64,000 nucleotides of DNA. Origin: Antrihabitans cavernicola (GTDB taxonomy: Bacteria; Actinomycetota; Actinomycetes; Mycobacteriales; Mycobacteriaceae). The notes below the pieces were generated by a model. That model saw nothing but the letters and a program-made list of their open reading frames with translations, made no database searches and had not been told where the DNA came from. Below, in pieces: positions 1 to 8,230 of the stretch. Position 1 is the first letter of the stretch, and each line of letters opens with the position of its first letter. The stretch is from positions 33,147-97,146 of the forward strand of contig NZ_VLNY01000016.1 in assembly GCF_008297975.1 (NCBI RefSeq). Direction: 5' to 3'. A program made the position numbers and the translations under genes.

Positions 1-2104
1 TCACACCGTCCGTGAGCATCACACGGCAGAACGGGCAGCCGGTTGCGATCTTCTTCGGGTTGGTGGACAGCGCCTCGTCGACGCGGTCGATGTTGATGCG
101 CTTGCCGATGTTCTCTTCCATCCACATGCGCGCGCCACCGGCACCACAGCACATGGACCGCTCGGCATGCCGCGGCATTTCCTTGAGCGTGGTGTTCGAC
201 GCGGCCATCAGCTCGCGGGGAGCGTCGTAAACCTTGTTGTGCCTGCCGAGGTAGCAGGGGTCGTGGTAGGTGACGTCCTCGTTGGTCGAGGCCACGGGAA
301 TCAGCTTCTTCTGTCGCACAAGGCGATTCAGCAGCTGCGTGTGGTGAACCACCTCGTAGTCGCCGCCGACCTCCGGGTATTCGTTACCGAGCGCGTTGAA
401 GCAGTGCGCGCAGGTGACGACGATCTTGCGCTTGCTCTTCTCGACTCCGTCGAACACCGAGTTGATGGTCTCGATGTTCTGCTGGGCAAGCTGCTGGAAC
501 AGGAACTCGTTGCCCGCTCGCCGAGCCGAATCGCCGGTGCAGGTCTCGTCCGCACCGAGGACCATGAACTTGACGCCCGCGGTCGCGAGCAGCTCGGCGA
601 CGGCCTTGGTGGTCTTCTTCGCGCGATCCTCGTAGGCACCGGCGCAGCCGACCCAGAAGAGGTACTCGTAGTCGTCGAAGGTGTCGGCGTCCTTACCGAA
701 GACCGGAATGTCGAAGTCCATCTCGGAGATCCAGTTGAGGCGATCCTTGGAGTTCTGGCCCCACGGGTTGCCCTTGTTCTCCAGGTTCTTGAACAGGCCT
801 GCCAGCTCGGACGGGAACTCCGACTCGATCAGCACCTGGTAGCGGCGCATATCGATGATGTGGTCGACGTGCTCGATGTCCACCGGGCACTGCTCGACGC
901 AGGCTCCGCAGGTGGTGCAGCTCCACAAGACTTCGGGATCGATGATGCCGCGGAGATCCTCGGAGCCGACCAGCGGACGCTCGGACTCGGTACGTGCGGC
1001 TTCGGAGATCTTTGCGAGCTTGGCGTCGTCGGGCGTGCCGTCGCCGTCGACAAGGCCGACCTCGTCGCCGCCGATATCGGTACGACCACCGGCAAGCAGG
1101 TACGGCGCCTTCGCGTAGCCGTGATCGCGCAACGACATGATCAGCAATTTGGGCGACAGCGGCTTTCCCGTGTTCCAGGCCGGGCACTGTGACTGGCAAC
1201 GACCGCACTCGGTACACGTCGTGAAGTCGAGCCAGCCCTTCCAACTGAAGTCTTCGATCTTGCCGACGCCGAGCAGGTCGTCCTCGCCCGGATCCTCCAG
1301 GTCGACGGGCTTACCGCCGGACATCATCGGCTTCGCGGCACCGAGTGCGACGCCGCCGTCCTTCTCACGCTTGAAGTAGATATTGGGGAACGCCGAGAAG
1401 CGGTGCCAGGCAACGCCCCACGTGATGTTGCGGCCGACCATCAGCAGCCAGATCATGCCGGACATCAACTTGATGAACGCGAAGATCGACACCATCACGA
1501 CGCTCTCGGGGAGCAGCTTCGCGACGTTCATGGTGAAGAAGTCGGTCCAGGCGTTCGACTCGTGGAAGGTGGCGATCTTGCCCGCCTTCACGAACACCAT
1601 GCCGAGACCTTCGATGAGGACGACCCATTCGACGAAGTAGGCGGGGCCGAACTTGGAGCCGCTGAAGCGGGAGAGACGCTCGGGCAGGCGCGGATGGTTC
1701 AGCTGACGGATGGTCATCAACGTCAGGATGCCGAGCACGGTGCCGACACCGAGGATCTCGTCCATCAGGTGGTAGATCTTCCAATTGCCGACGAACGGCC
1801 AGTGGAATTCGGGGTTGAACGTCTGGCCGTACGCCTCGAACCAGAACACTGCGCCGGCCATGAACCCGATCATCACGAGCCAGTGCGCCCAGCCGACGGT
1901 ACGGAATTTCACCATGCGGGTGTGTGCGAGGAACTCGACGATCATCTGCTTGAAGCGCGGGAAGAACGGACGCCAGCGATCAGGCGCGGGCTGACCGATC
2001 GTGATCGTGCGGAACATCCGGTATGCGCCACTGAGGAAGGATGCCCAACACACGAGGCTGAGCAGGGCCCCAATCGTGCCCAACGTAATCGTCAGGGCAT
2101 TCAT
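1..2104 (-). CDS. Membrane-bound Fe-S oxidoreductase, 3' end beyond the window (Rv0338c-like)
   Basis: The coding frame starts with ATG at 2104, preceded by an AGAAAGG ribosome site, and runs off the left edge after 701 codons. The N-terminal ~250 residues contain several hydrophobic segments in the style of a NarI/heterodisulfide-reductase membrane domain. Two ferredoxin-type 4Fe-4S motifs follow: C297-x2-C300-x2-C303-x3-C307-P and C396-x2-C399-x2-C402-x3-C406-P. A CCG-type cysteine-rich segment begins at C652-C653 (CCGAGGARMW). This is the architecture of the large actinobacterial oxidoreductases represented by M. tuberculosis Rv0338c (about 880 residues), so roughly 180 residues should be missing. 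It probably passes electrons between a membrane quinone pool and an unknown partner. The physiological substrate is not known. Family assignment is firm and reaction is inferred. Confidence 0.9.
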   Translation of the reverse strand, partial: MNALTITLGTIGALLSLVCWASFLSGAYRMFRTITIGQPAPDRWRPFFPRFKQMIVEFLAHTRMVKFRTVGWAHWLVMIGFMAGAVFWFEAYGQTFNPEFHWPFVGNWKIYHLMDEILGVGTVLGILTLMTIRQLNHPRLPERLSRFSGSKFGPAYFVEWVVLIEGLGMVFVKAGKIATFHESNAWTDFFTMNVAKLLPESVVMVSIFAFIKLMSGMIWLLMVGRNITWGVAWHRFSAFPNIYFKREKDGGVALGAAKPMMSGGKPVDLEDPGEDDLLGVGKIEDFSWKGWLDFTTCTECGRCQSQCPAWNTGKPLSPKLLIMSLRDHGYAKAPYLLAGGRTDIGGDEVGLVDGDGTPDDAKLAKISEAARTESERPLVGSEDLRGIIDPEVLWSCTTCGACVEQCPVDIEHVDHIIDMRRYQVLIESEFPSELAGLFKNLENKGNPWGQNSKDRLNWISEMDFDIPVFGKDADTFDDYEYLFWVGCAGAYEDRAKKTTKAVAELLATAGVKFMVLGADETCTGDSARRAGNEFLFQQLAQQNIETINSVFDGVEKSKRKIVVTCAHCFNALGNEYPEVGGDYEVVHHTQLLNRLVRQKKLIPVASTNEDVTYHDPCYLGRHNKVYDAPRELMAASNTTLKEMPRHAERSMCCGAGGARMWMEENIGKRINIDRVDEALSTNPKKIATGCPFCRVMLTDGV

Positions 2105-2517
2105 GTCGCGGCCTTTCTGTAGTGGCAGCGAGTCCGCCGCCGGTCAGGCAGTATCGTAATCCACGATAAGTTACTAGCCAGTAATATTGCTACGTACACC
2201 TGCTGGAAACCAGACATTCAGTAACCAGATGTACCTTTTTCCAAACCACGTGTCACTGGCGACGCAGCTGTCACAAGTAAGGTATGTGGTCGAAGAATCG
2301 GCCTCCAGTGCAGGTCAGGCTTAGTCGGACACAAACCATGATCAGACTCGCTTCTCGGTCACGATTCGGCTACGCTCACCCCAGCCTGTCCAATGTGTCC
2401 TGCTTCACGGTCGTCGGGGAGGGTTGACAAAACCTATCGTGAAACCTGGGGATTCGAACGCCCTCGAAACCCAGAGCAGGACGCTGCAGACCTGAGTAGG
2501 AATGGATCAATTTCAGT
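2105..2517. other. Divergent intergenic region (413 bp)
   Basis: No gene is visible here. It separates the minus-strand Fe-S oxidoreductase from the plus-strand secreted protein and must carry both promoters. It is more AT-rich than its surroundings near 2160-2290. A TTGACA hexamer sits at 2424-2429 on the plus strand, but no convincing -10 lies 16-18 bp downstream. A short inverted repeat at 2171-2184 is listed separately. I see no RNA gene. Confidence 0.5.
2171..2184. promoter_or_regulatory. Inverted repeat TTACT-N4-AGTAA, possible operator of the Fe-S oxidoreductase
   Basis: Perfect 5-bp arms with a 4-bp spacer lie 67 bp upstream of the oxidoreductase start. A related half-site (CAGTAAC) recurs near 2219. 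Size and symmetry fit a small helix-turn-helix dimer of the TetR type, but the cognate regulator is not in the window. Low confidence. Confidence 0.25.
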
Positions 2518-3189
2518 ATGAACATCCGCAGACTCACCGCGACCGCGGTGCTCGTAATTGCTGCTATGGGAGTCGGAATGGGCACGTCGGCCGCAGCGCC
2601 GGCCGCGCCTACCGACAAGGGGGTCGGCTACGAGGCCAAGCTCGTCGACAAAACGGTGGTGACCACCCTGGACGGCGGTTTCTTCCAGGTGTCGAGTGAC
2701 GGCAAGACTGTCGATGTGAAGGACAAGGCGTCGGGCAACGCGCTCGTCACCCTTCCGCTCGCATTCAACTTCAACAACGCGACCTTTCCTTTGGTGAACA
2801 AGGTGAGCAACGACGGCAAGGTCCTCGAGACCACGCCGGACCTGCTGCACGGTAAGCCGCTGTTGCGCCCGGTTGCCTCGACGATCGAGAACCAGGCGGC
2901 GATGAGCGCCTTCGCAACCCAGCTCGGTATTGCAACCGCGATCGGTGGCCTCACCGGCACCGCAATCGGTGCCGTTGTCGGCGGCATCATCGGCAGTGCG
3001 GGCCTCCTTGGCGGCCCCGTTGGTCTCGCGACGATCCTCGGTGGCATCGCCACGGGCGCAGGCGTGGGTGGCGTCATCGGCACCATCGTTGCCGGCGGTC
3101 CGACGCTGCTCATCGCGGGCGTCGACTTGGTCAGCACGCTCACGGCGCCTCCGGGCACCAGCAAGTACGCCGATCAGCTGCCGAAGTAA
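2518..3189 (+). CDS. Secreted protein of unknown function, Gly-rich hydrophobic C-terminal half
   Basis: A 223-residue protein with a clear Sec signal peptide: MNIRR, a hydrophobic stretch, then SAAAPA with likely cleavage near residue 27. Residues ~30-120 are a soluble polar domain. Residues ~130-205 are an unusually long Gly/Ala/Ile/Val-rich segment with GG repeats. This could be a glycine-zipper-like membrane-associating region rather than conventional transmembrane helices. I do not recognise a characterised family, although similar short secreted proteins are common in Nocardia and Rhodococcus. The gene stands alone and is followed by a good intrinsic terminator. ATG at 2518 is chosen because it gives an intact signal peptide. 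No catalytic motif is visible. A surface or envelope role is inferred only from secretion. Confidence 0.75.
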   Translation: MNIRRLTATAVLVIAAMGVGMGTSAAAPAAPTDKGVGYEAKLVDKTVVTTLDGGFFQVSSDGKTVDVKDKASGNALVTLPLAFNFNNATFPLVNKVSNDGKVLETTPDLLHGKPLLRPVASTIENQAAMSAFATQLGIATAIGGLTGTAIGAVVGGIIGSAGLLGGPVGLATILGGIATGAGVGGVIGTIVAGGPTLLIAGVDLVSTLTAPPGTSKYADQLPK

Positions 3190-3211
3190 CTGATCTCAGC
3201 TTTACCGACAG

Positions 3212-3243
3212 AGCCCGCTCTCCTTCTGGAGGGCGGGTTTTTT
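3212..3243 (+). terminator. Rho-independent terminator after the secreted protein
   Basis: A 10-bp stem (CCCGCTCTCC / GGAGGGCGGG, one wobble pair) with a TTCT loop is followed directly by TTTTTT. It lies 23 bp past the stop codon. This is one of the few canonical U-tailed terminators in the window. Confidence 0.85.
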
Positions 3244-3255
3244 CGTGTTCAAGCC

Positions 3256-3289
3256 TTGACCGCACCCATCCGTAAGTGGATACTTACGG
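3256..3289 (+). promoter_or_regulatory. Promoter with overlapping ArsR-type operator
   Basis: A -35 TTGACC (3256-3261), a 17-bp spacer and a -10 GATACT (3279-3284) place the transcription start at about 3291, two bases before the GTG at 3293. The mRNA would therefore be leaderless or nearly so. Overlapping the -10 is a perfect inverted repeat CCGTAAGT-N4-ACTTACGG (3270-3289). A dimer bound there would block polymerase, which suggests autorepression by the encoded ArsR protein. Confidence 0.6.
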
Positions 3290-3292
3290 TTA

Positions 3293-3613
3293 GTGGCTAC
3301 TTACCAAGCGGGAGATGAATGGGGCGCACTCGCCGACAAGACGAGGCGCACGATTCTCGAACGGCTTGCGGCAGGCCCGTGCGCGGTCGGCGATATCGCC
3401 CGCGGGATGCCGATCAGTCGACCTGCGGTGTCACAGCACCTGAAGGTGCTCAAGGATGCCGGTCTGGTCTGTGATCGCGCCGCGGGCACTCGGCGCATCT
3501 ATCAGCTCGATCCGAACGGCATGGAAGCGCTGCGCGCGCAGCTCGACAGGTTTTGGAGCCAGTCCCTGGCCGCCTACAAAGAGGTTGTCGAACACGACGA
3601 GGAGAGATCATGA
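3293..3613 (+). CDS. ArsR-family transcriptional repressor
   Basis: A 106-residue winged-helix protein. The helix-turn-helix region contains ILERLAAGPCAVGDIA followed by SRPAVSQHLKVLKDAGLV, the classic ArsR recognition helix. A wing follows with RAAGTRRIYQLD. No cysteine metal site of the SmtB/ArsR type is evident, which fits the non-metal subgroup commonly paired with SRPBCC/AHSA1 proteins. The GTG start sits about 2 nt from the predicted transcription start, so the mRNA may lack a ribosome site. The stop overlaps the next ATG (ATGA at 3610-3613), so the two genes are translationally coupled. The palindrome just upstream is the likely autoregulatory operator. The inducer is unknown. Confidence 0.88.
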   Translation: MATYQAGDEWGALADKTRRTILERLAAGPCAVGDIARGMPISRPAVSQHLKVLKDAGLVCDRAAGTRRIYQLDPNGMEALRAQLDRFWSQSLAAYKEVVEHDEERS

Positions 3614-4107
3614 CGCACACCCAGGCAGAGCCGATACAGCAGACGATCGTCGTCAACGCACCGCTCGAGCGAGCGTTCTCTGTTTTCGTCGACAGATTCG
3701 ACGCCATCAAGCCGCGCGAGCACAACCTCTTGGCCGTCCCGATTGCGGAGACGGTCTTCGAGCCCCGCGTCGGGGGCAACATCTACGACCGCGGCGTCGA
3801 TGGCACCGAGTGCCGCTGGGCGCGCGTGCTGGCCTACGAGCCGCCGAACCGCCTCGTGTTCAGCTGGGATATCGATATGCGCTGGCAGATCGAGACCGAC
3901 CCGAACAAGACGAGCGAGGTGGAGGTCCGATTCATCGCCCAATCCGCCGACAGCACGCGCGTCGAGCTCGAACATCGCAATCTCGAGCGCCATGGTGACG
4001 GCTGGGAAGCGGTGCGCGACGGCGTCGACAACGAGGCTGGCTGGCCGCTCTACCTACAGCGCTACGCCGACCAGGTGAACGAGCCGGGGGACCCCGCACG
4101 CCAATAG
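3610..4107 (+). CDS. SRPBCC/AHSA1-domain protein
   Basis: 165 residues from the ATG that overlaps the arsR stop. The protein spans one START/Bet v1-like fold. Recognisable features are the opening strand QQTIVVNAPLERAFSVFVD, the central FEPRVGGNIYDRG, a W-R-V-L-x-Y-E-P-P-N-R-L-V-F-S-W block and the closing HRNLERHGDGW helix region. This is the typical AHSA1 arrangement, which forms a hydrophobic ligand cavity. ArsR-AHSA1 pairs are widespread in actinobacteria, usually without known ligands. A role in binding or sensing a small hydrophobic molecule, or as a stress-related chaperone-like protein, is inference. Length is normal for the family. Confidence 0.85.
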   Translation: MTHTQAEPIQQTIVVNAPLERAFSVFVDRFDAIKPREHNLLAVPIAETVFEPRVGGNIYDRGVDGTECRWARVLAYEPPNRLVFSWDIDMRWQIETDPNKTSEVEVRFIAQSADSTRVELEHRNLERHGDGWEAVRDGVDNEAGWPLYLQRYADQVNEPGDPARQ

Positions 4108-4136
4108 ACGTCGTGAGGGGGCCCCTCGCTCACGTC
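4108..4136. terminator. Hairpin between convergent genes (possible bidirectional terminator)
   Basis: A GC-rich near-palindrome (GACGTCGTGAGGGG facing CCCCTCGCTCACGTC, with a bulge) fills the gap between the SRPBCC gene and the first S1 protease and reaches into the protease stop codon. No U-tract follows on either strand. A role as terminator for both genes is plausible but unproven. Confidence 0.4.
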
Positions 4137-5457
4137 AGGAGGTGCGCACCTGCAGGCCCGGGTTCTCGGCCAGCACAACGTTGAGCGTGGTGGCGAAGAG
4201 AATCGGGGTGTCGCCGGTGATCGAACCGATCAGCTCGGGAATGGCGCAGAACGGTGCGTCGGCTACCGACGACGCGCTCGAAACTCCGAGGGCCTTGGTG
4301 CCGGTGATGATGGCGCCGCCGCTGTCACCGGGCAGTGCGCAGATGGTGGTGGAGAACGCGTCGTTGAGCGTGCGATCGCCGACCGTCACCGACTGGCCGA
4401 CGGAATTGATTGTGCCGCAGCTGAATCCGGTGCGCGATCCCGACTTGCAGACCGGCGCGCCGACAACCGGCTGAGCAACACCATCGATGGCGACGGGTGC
4501 CTGGCCTGGCACGCGAACCAGGTTGTTCTGGAACCGGGTCTTGGCCGCCTCGTCGATGCCGATCAGGGCGTAGTCGTGGCTGTTGAGCACCGTCTTCTCG
4601 AACGAGCCGACCTTGGGGCCAACGCTGTCACCGACGCCGACCGCGTGGACCGGCGTGGCGTCGGCGGTGCCTGCGGCGGCCAGATTGGGGTCGCAGTGGC
4701 CTGCGGTGATGTTCACGACGCGACCCGCTGCATCGGTGCCGTTGAAGCCGAGCGAGCACCGCAGCGAGTTGTCGCCGGCGAGTGCTGCGTAGGCGTCGCC
4801 GCCTTCGAGGGAGTCCGGTGTAGCCGCGGCGATGTCGGCGGCCTTGGTTGGCGCCTTCTCCGGTCCGACGGCAGGGGGTGTGACGAGCACGCGAGGCTGG
4901 AACGGATCGAGGAAGCCGGGCAGCGGCACGCCGCCCGCGACCTGCTGCACCCGGATCGACAGCGTGTTGTTCAGCAGGTCGACCGCGGCACCGCGAACCA
5001 GCTTGGCGACGTCGGTGGGCTGGCCGCGAAGCCAATCGTCGAAGGCGGTGAGCTGATCGTTGAGACTCGCCTCCGACCGCGCGACATCCTTGACGCCGAA
5101 GCCGGCGGCCTGTGCGGCAGCGCGCGCGGGACCCGCGTTCGGTCCCGCCAGTGCGACGATCGCCTTGCCCTGATCGTCGAGCCAGCTGCCCGCGAACGCG
5201 TCGGGGTACTGAATCCGCGCGATCGACGCGAACTCGCCCAGCTTCTGAGCCAGCTCGGAGCGCTCGATGTACTGGTCCGGCGTCAGCTGCAGGTCGTGCT
5301 GCAGCGCCTGGGTCAGTTCGATCGGCAGATGCGCCGCCTGATCCGAAACGCCTGGGTCGGTACCGGGGTCCGCCTGCGCGATGGCCGTCGTCGGGCCGAG
5401 CAGCAGCAGTGCGGTGGAACCGAACAGTGCAGCCTTACGTGCGATGGAGCGTCGCAT
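4135..5457 (-). CDS. Secreted S1-family serine protease with N-terminal propeptide
   Basis: A 440-residue preproenzyme. Residues 1-29 are a signal peptide (ALLLLGPTTAIAQA). Residues ~40-200 look like an alpha-lytic-protease-type pro-region (LTPDQYIERSELAQKLG, then YPDAFAGSW). The catalytic domain carries H254 (TAGHC), D295 (SHDYALIG) and S379 (GDSGG). It has paired cysteines around the His (RCSLGF...GHC), in CKSG...SCG and before the serine, as in streptogrisin-type bacterial chymotrypsins. No wall-sorting signal is visible, so it is probably released. It is a close paralogue of the next gene on the same strand. Substrate preference cannot be read from the sequence with confidence. Confidence 0.9.
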   Translation of the reverse strand: MRRSIARKAALFGSTALLLLGPTTAIAQADPGTDPGVSDQAAHLPIELTQALQHDLQLTPDQYIERSELAQKLGEFASIARIQYPDAFAGSWLDDQGKAIVALAGPNAGPARAAAQAAGFGVKDVARSEASLNDQLTAFDDWLRGQPTDVAKLVRGAAVDLLNNTLSIRVQQVAGGVPLPGFLDPFQPRVLVTPPAVGPEKAPTKAADIAAATPDSLEGGDAYAALAGDNSLRCSLGFNGTDAAGRVVNITAGHCDPNLAAAGTADATPVHAVGVGDSVGPKVGSFEKTVLNSHDYALIGIDEAAKTRFQNNLVRVPGQAPVAIDGVAQPVVGAPVCKSGSRTGFSCGTINSVGQSVTVGDRTLNDAFSTTICALPGDSGGAIITGTKALGVSSASSVADAPFCAIPELIGSITGDTPILFATTLNVVLAENPGLQVRTS

Positions 5458-5532
5458 GAATGCCTCTCGCGTTATGGGACACCAGCGCGAAAGGCGCGGT
5501 CACAACGAAAGACTATAGGGCAGCGAAATGAA

Positions 5533-6888
5533 TCAACTGGCGCTGTTACCGGTACGCACAGCAAGTCCGGAGCCGATGCCGCCGCCCGACGACGAGTTCG
5601 CGTCGGCCAGAATCTCGCGAATCGGGATGCCGAGGCTTGCGGTTCCACCATTCGGAGCGAGGACTCGGTTGGCCTCGTCGCAGTCCGGCGCCATCGCGCT
5701 GTTGGACCCGCTGGTGATGCCGAGGGCCAGAGTGCCGGAGACGATTGCGCCGCCGCTGTCACCCGCGAGGGTGCATGCGGTGCTGGCAAATCCGCGAACC
5801 GTCCGGCTGGAGCCGTCGTCGGTGAACAACTGGGTCTCCACCCGATCGGCTGCGACGATTCCGCAGGTGAAGGTGGAGGTCTGACCCGTCTTGCACAGCG
5901 GAGCGCCGACCACGGGTGCGGCGGTTCCGGTGATCGTCAACGTGGTGCCGTTGGCGCCGCGCACGTGCGGACGATCCAGCCCCGCGTTGGTTGCCGTCTT
6001 GTTCAGCTTGATCAGCGAGTAGTCGAGTTCGGAGCTGCCACCCAGCGTCGACTTGGCGAATACGCCGATCTGGGGGCTGTTCTCCAGGTGCGACGGCGTC
6101 GGACCGAAGACGGGAGCGGTGCCGCCGGTCGTCACGTTGGGGTTGCAGTGGCCCGCGGTGATGTTGATGGCGTTGCCGACGGAATCGGTGCTGTTGAAGC
6201 CGAACGAGCACACACCGATTTCGCTCGGCGGCGTGCCTTTCAGAGTGCTCTTCGCGGTGATGTAGGTGTCGCCACCCATCGGCGAGTGGTCGACCGGACC
6301 GCCGCCACCCGGCGACAGGATCACCTTGATGTTCGCGAGGACTGTCGGGAGATTCAGTACGCGACCGATGGGGCTGTTCGCGATGTCGACGACGATCTGA
6401 TTGTTCAGCAGATCGATGGCGATGGAATTGACCTGCGAGCTCGCCTCACGCGGAAGTTTCGACAGCCAACGGTTCAGCTCGGCGAGCGACTGCTCCAGGC
6501 CGTCCGCGGAGATGGGCGCCATCCGCGTCTTGTAGCCGTCCTTGGCGGCGATGGCAGCCGCTTCGTTCGAGGTGACGGCAACCGTGGCAGAGCCGTCCTG
6601 GCCCATGAACGCACCGGCGAACGCCTGCGGGTGCTCGGCACGGAATTCACGCGCGTAGCTGCCGAGCTTCTGTGCAGCCGCGGCCCGGTTCAGGTATTCC
6701 TGCGGGCTCATCTTCAGATCGCGCTGGATGGCCTGTGTGAGCTCGGCAGGCAGCTGATCAGCGGAAAGCTGGGTCGGCGCAGCGGAATCCGCGGGTGCCG
6801 CACTGGCTGTGAAGGAGGAAAACGACGTGTAGAGCAGTATCGCTGTGGAACCGATTACTGCAGCGCGAAGCGCCACCGACTTACGCAT
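5533..6888 (-). CDS. Secreted S1-family serine protease, paralogue
   Basis: 451 residues with the same layout as its downstream neighbour: signal peptide ending near residue 30 (SFTASAAPA), a pro-region (MSPQEYLNRAAAAQKLG, HPQAFAGAF), then a chymotrypsin-fold domain with H247 (TAGHC), D289 (SELDYSL) and S378 (AGDSGG). Both proteases share the LLNN motif in the pro-region, the CKTG/CKSG cysteine and the GFN-TD block, which points to tandem duplication. The 75 bp between the two genes contain no obvious terminator, so they may be cotranscribed with this gene first. The order pre-pro-mature implies autocatalytic or partner processing outside the cell. Confidence 0.9.
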   Translation of the reverse strand: MRKSVALRAAVIGSTAILLYTSFSSFTASAAPADSAAPTQLSADQLPAELTQAIQRDLKMSPQEYLNRAAAAQKLGSYAREFRAEHPQAFAGAFMGQDGSATVAVTSNEAAAIAAKDGYKTRMAPISADGLEQSLAELNRWLSKLPREASSQVNSIAIDLLNNQIVVDIANSPIGRVLNLPTVLANIKVILSPGGGGPVDHSPMGGDTYITAKSTLKGTPPSEIGVCSFGFNSTDSVGNAINITAGHCNPNVTTGGTAPVFGPTPSHLENSPQIGVFAKSTLGGSSELDYSLIKLNKTATNAGLDRPHVRGANGTTLTITGTAAPVVGAPLCKTGQTSTFTCGIVAADRVETQLFTDDGSSRTVRGFASTACTLAGDSGGAIVSGTLALGITSGSNSAMAPDCDEANRVLAPNGGTASLGIPIREILADANSSSGGGIGSGLAVRTGNSAS

Positions 6889-6989
6889 GAAATCCCTTCA
6901 ACTCCCCGACCGTGCGCCATAACACTAGGGCACGAGGGGACAAAAGCTTGCACCACGATGGGCGCAGCGGCGTCACCTGCAGCGTTGCC

Positions 6990-8132
6990 TCAGTACGGGT
7001 AGTTGGGGTCGCCCGGACGCGGGAAAGTGGGGATCCCGTACGGATTCGGAACGGTTGGAAAATGCCGTGTGGTGGTCGGTGAGTCGGTCTCGGTCGGTTC
7101 CTCGGACGGGACGGTCGTCGGTGCGACCGTGACTGGCGGTTCAGTCGTCGGGGGTGGCGGCTGCGGTGTCGTGACCGGGGGTGGCGGCGGCGGTGTCGTC
7201 ACCGGGGGTGGCGGGGGCGGCGCAGGTGCCTGCGTCGTTTGCGGAGCGACCGACTCTTGCTCCTGAGTCTGAGTGGGCGGCGCGAACACGACGGGTGCCG
7301 AGGTGCGCGTGGTGGTCGGCGGAACGACAGCGCTGGTCGGGGCATCGCGGATGGTCGGCACCTCGGTGGTGTCGTTGCTCTGCAGGGCGATTGCGACCGC
7401 ACCACCGCCGAGGGCGAGTACGGCCGCCGCACCGGCGGCGATGATCAGCGGAGTCTTGCGGCGCTTTTCCGGAACCGCTTCCGCCTCGACGATCTGGCTG
7501 CTCGGCGGTACGTCGAGTGGCGGCAGGGCGATGGGGATTTCGGTCGCCGTCGAATAGGCCTGCGCGCCGACCATCGGACCTGCGGTCACCGGGAACTCTT
7601 CGGTCATGTCCTGCGGGTCGCCTGCCGCGCCGGAGACCGGCACCGTTCCGGACGCCGCATCGTGGGCGACCAGCGCAGCGCCGAGAGCCAGATCCTTGTC
7701 CGAACCTGCGTCGTCCTGTCGGACCAGTTTGACCTGGTTGAGCCCCAGGTAGTCGAGTGAGTCGCGTACCGAGTCGACGGTCGGTCCGGTCCACTCCGCC
7801 GGATACGTCGCAACGATCCGATTGGGCTCGCCGAGTCGATCGCCGACCTCGTTGATCAGGCAGAACATGGCGGTGGCGACGAGGTCTTCGGCGCGATACG
7901 CATCGCCCTGATCGACGCTGATGCCCTCGGGATCGCCGACGTGGCCCACGAAATCGGACACCGTCTTGTAGGTGCCGTCGGCCGGAGCGTCGCCGAGCAC
8001 GGTGTCGCCGTCGTCGGACATGTGCAAAACGGTCGGGCGCACCACGTATTCGGGTTCGGAGAGGCGGCCGGACGTCACAATGGCGGCAACGCTCTCGGCA
8101 TCACCGACCCGTAGGCCCAGTCCCGTGGCCAT
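6990..8132 (-). CDS. Rv0312-like membrane protein: Hsp70/actin-like N-domain and Pro/Thr-rich tail
   Basis: 380 residues. The N-terminal ~160 residues (LGLRVGDAESVAAIV, later IVATYPAEWTG and LVRQDDAGSDKDLALGAALVAH) resemble half of the actin/Hsp70 fold seen in mycobacterial Rv0312-type proteins, but I see no complete ATP-binding signature. One transmembrane helix follows at about residues 230-250 (LIIAAGAAAVLALGGG). The extracytoplasmic tail is low-complexity Pro/Thr with repeated PPPPPPVTT units and ends GDPNYPY. A positively charged RRK precedes the helix, placing the N-domain in the cytoplasm. The function is unknown. The tail could span peptidoglycan. The start ATG at 8132 matches family length. 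Confidence 0.75.
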   Translation of the reverse strand: MATGLGLRVGDAESVAAIVTSGRLSEPEYVVRPTVLHMSDDGDTVLGDAPADGTYKTVSDFVGHVGDPEGISVDQGDAYRAEDLVATAMFCLINEVGDRLGEPNRIVATYPAEWTGPTVDSVRDSLDYLGLNQVKLVRQDDAGSDKDLALGAALVAHDAASGTVPVSGAAGDPQDMTEEFPVTAGPMVGAQAYSTATEIPIALPPLDVPPSSQIVEAEAVPEKRRKTPLIIAAGAAAVLALGGGAVAIALQSNDTTEVPTIRDAPTSAVVPPTTTRTSAPVVFAPPTQTQEQESVAPQTTQAPAPPPPPPVTTPPPPPPVTTPQPPPPTTEPPVTVAPTTVPSEEPTETDSPTTTRHFPTVPNPYGIPTFPRPGDPNYPY

Positions 8133-8230
8133 ACACTCCCCATCTGTTCCAGCTCCGGCTCGCTGCCGTTTCAGCTTGAATGTCGCATTCAGCCACCGGT
8201 TTGGTTACAGAATCTACAGTTCGAGGCCGA

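Noticed and set aside
4576..7002. 808-codon open frame antisense to both S1 proteases
   Set aside because: It mirrors two clear genes with codon periodicity on the minus strand; composition is Arg/Gly-rich and no domain is seen. High-GC shadow frame.
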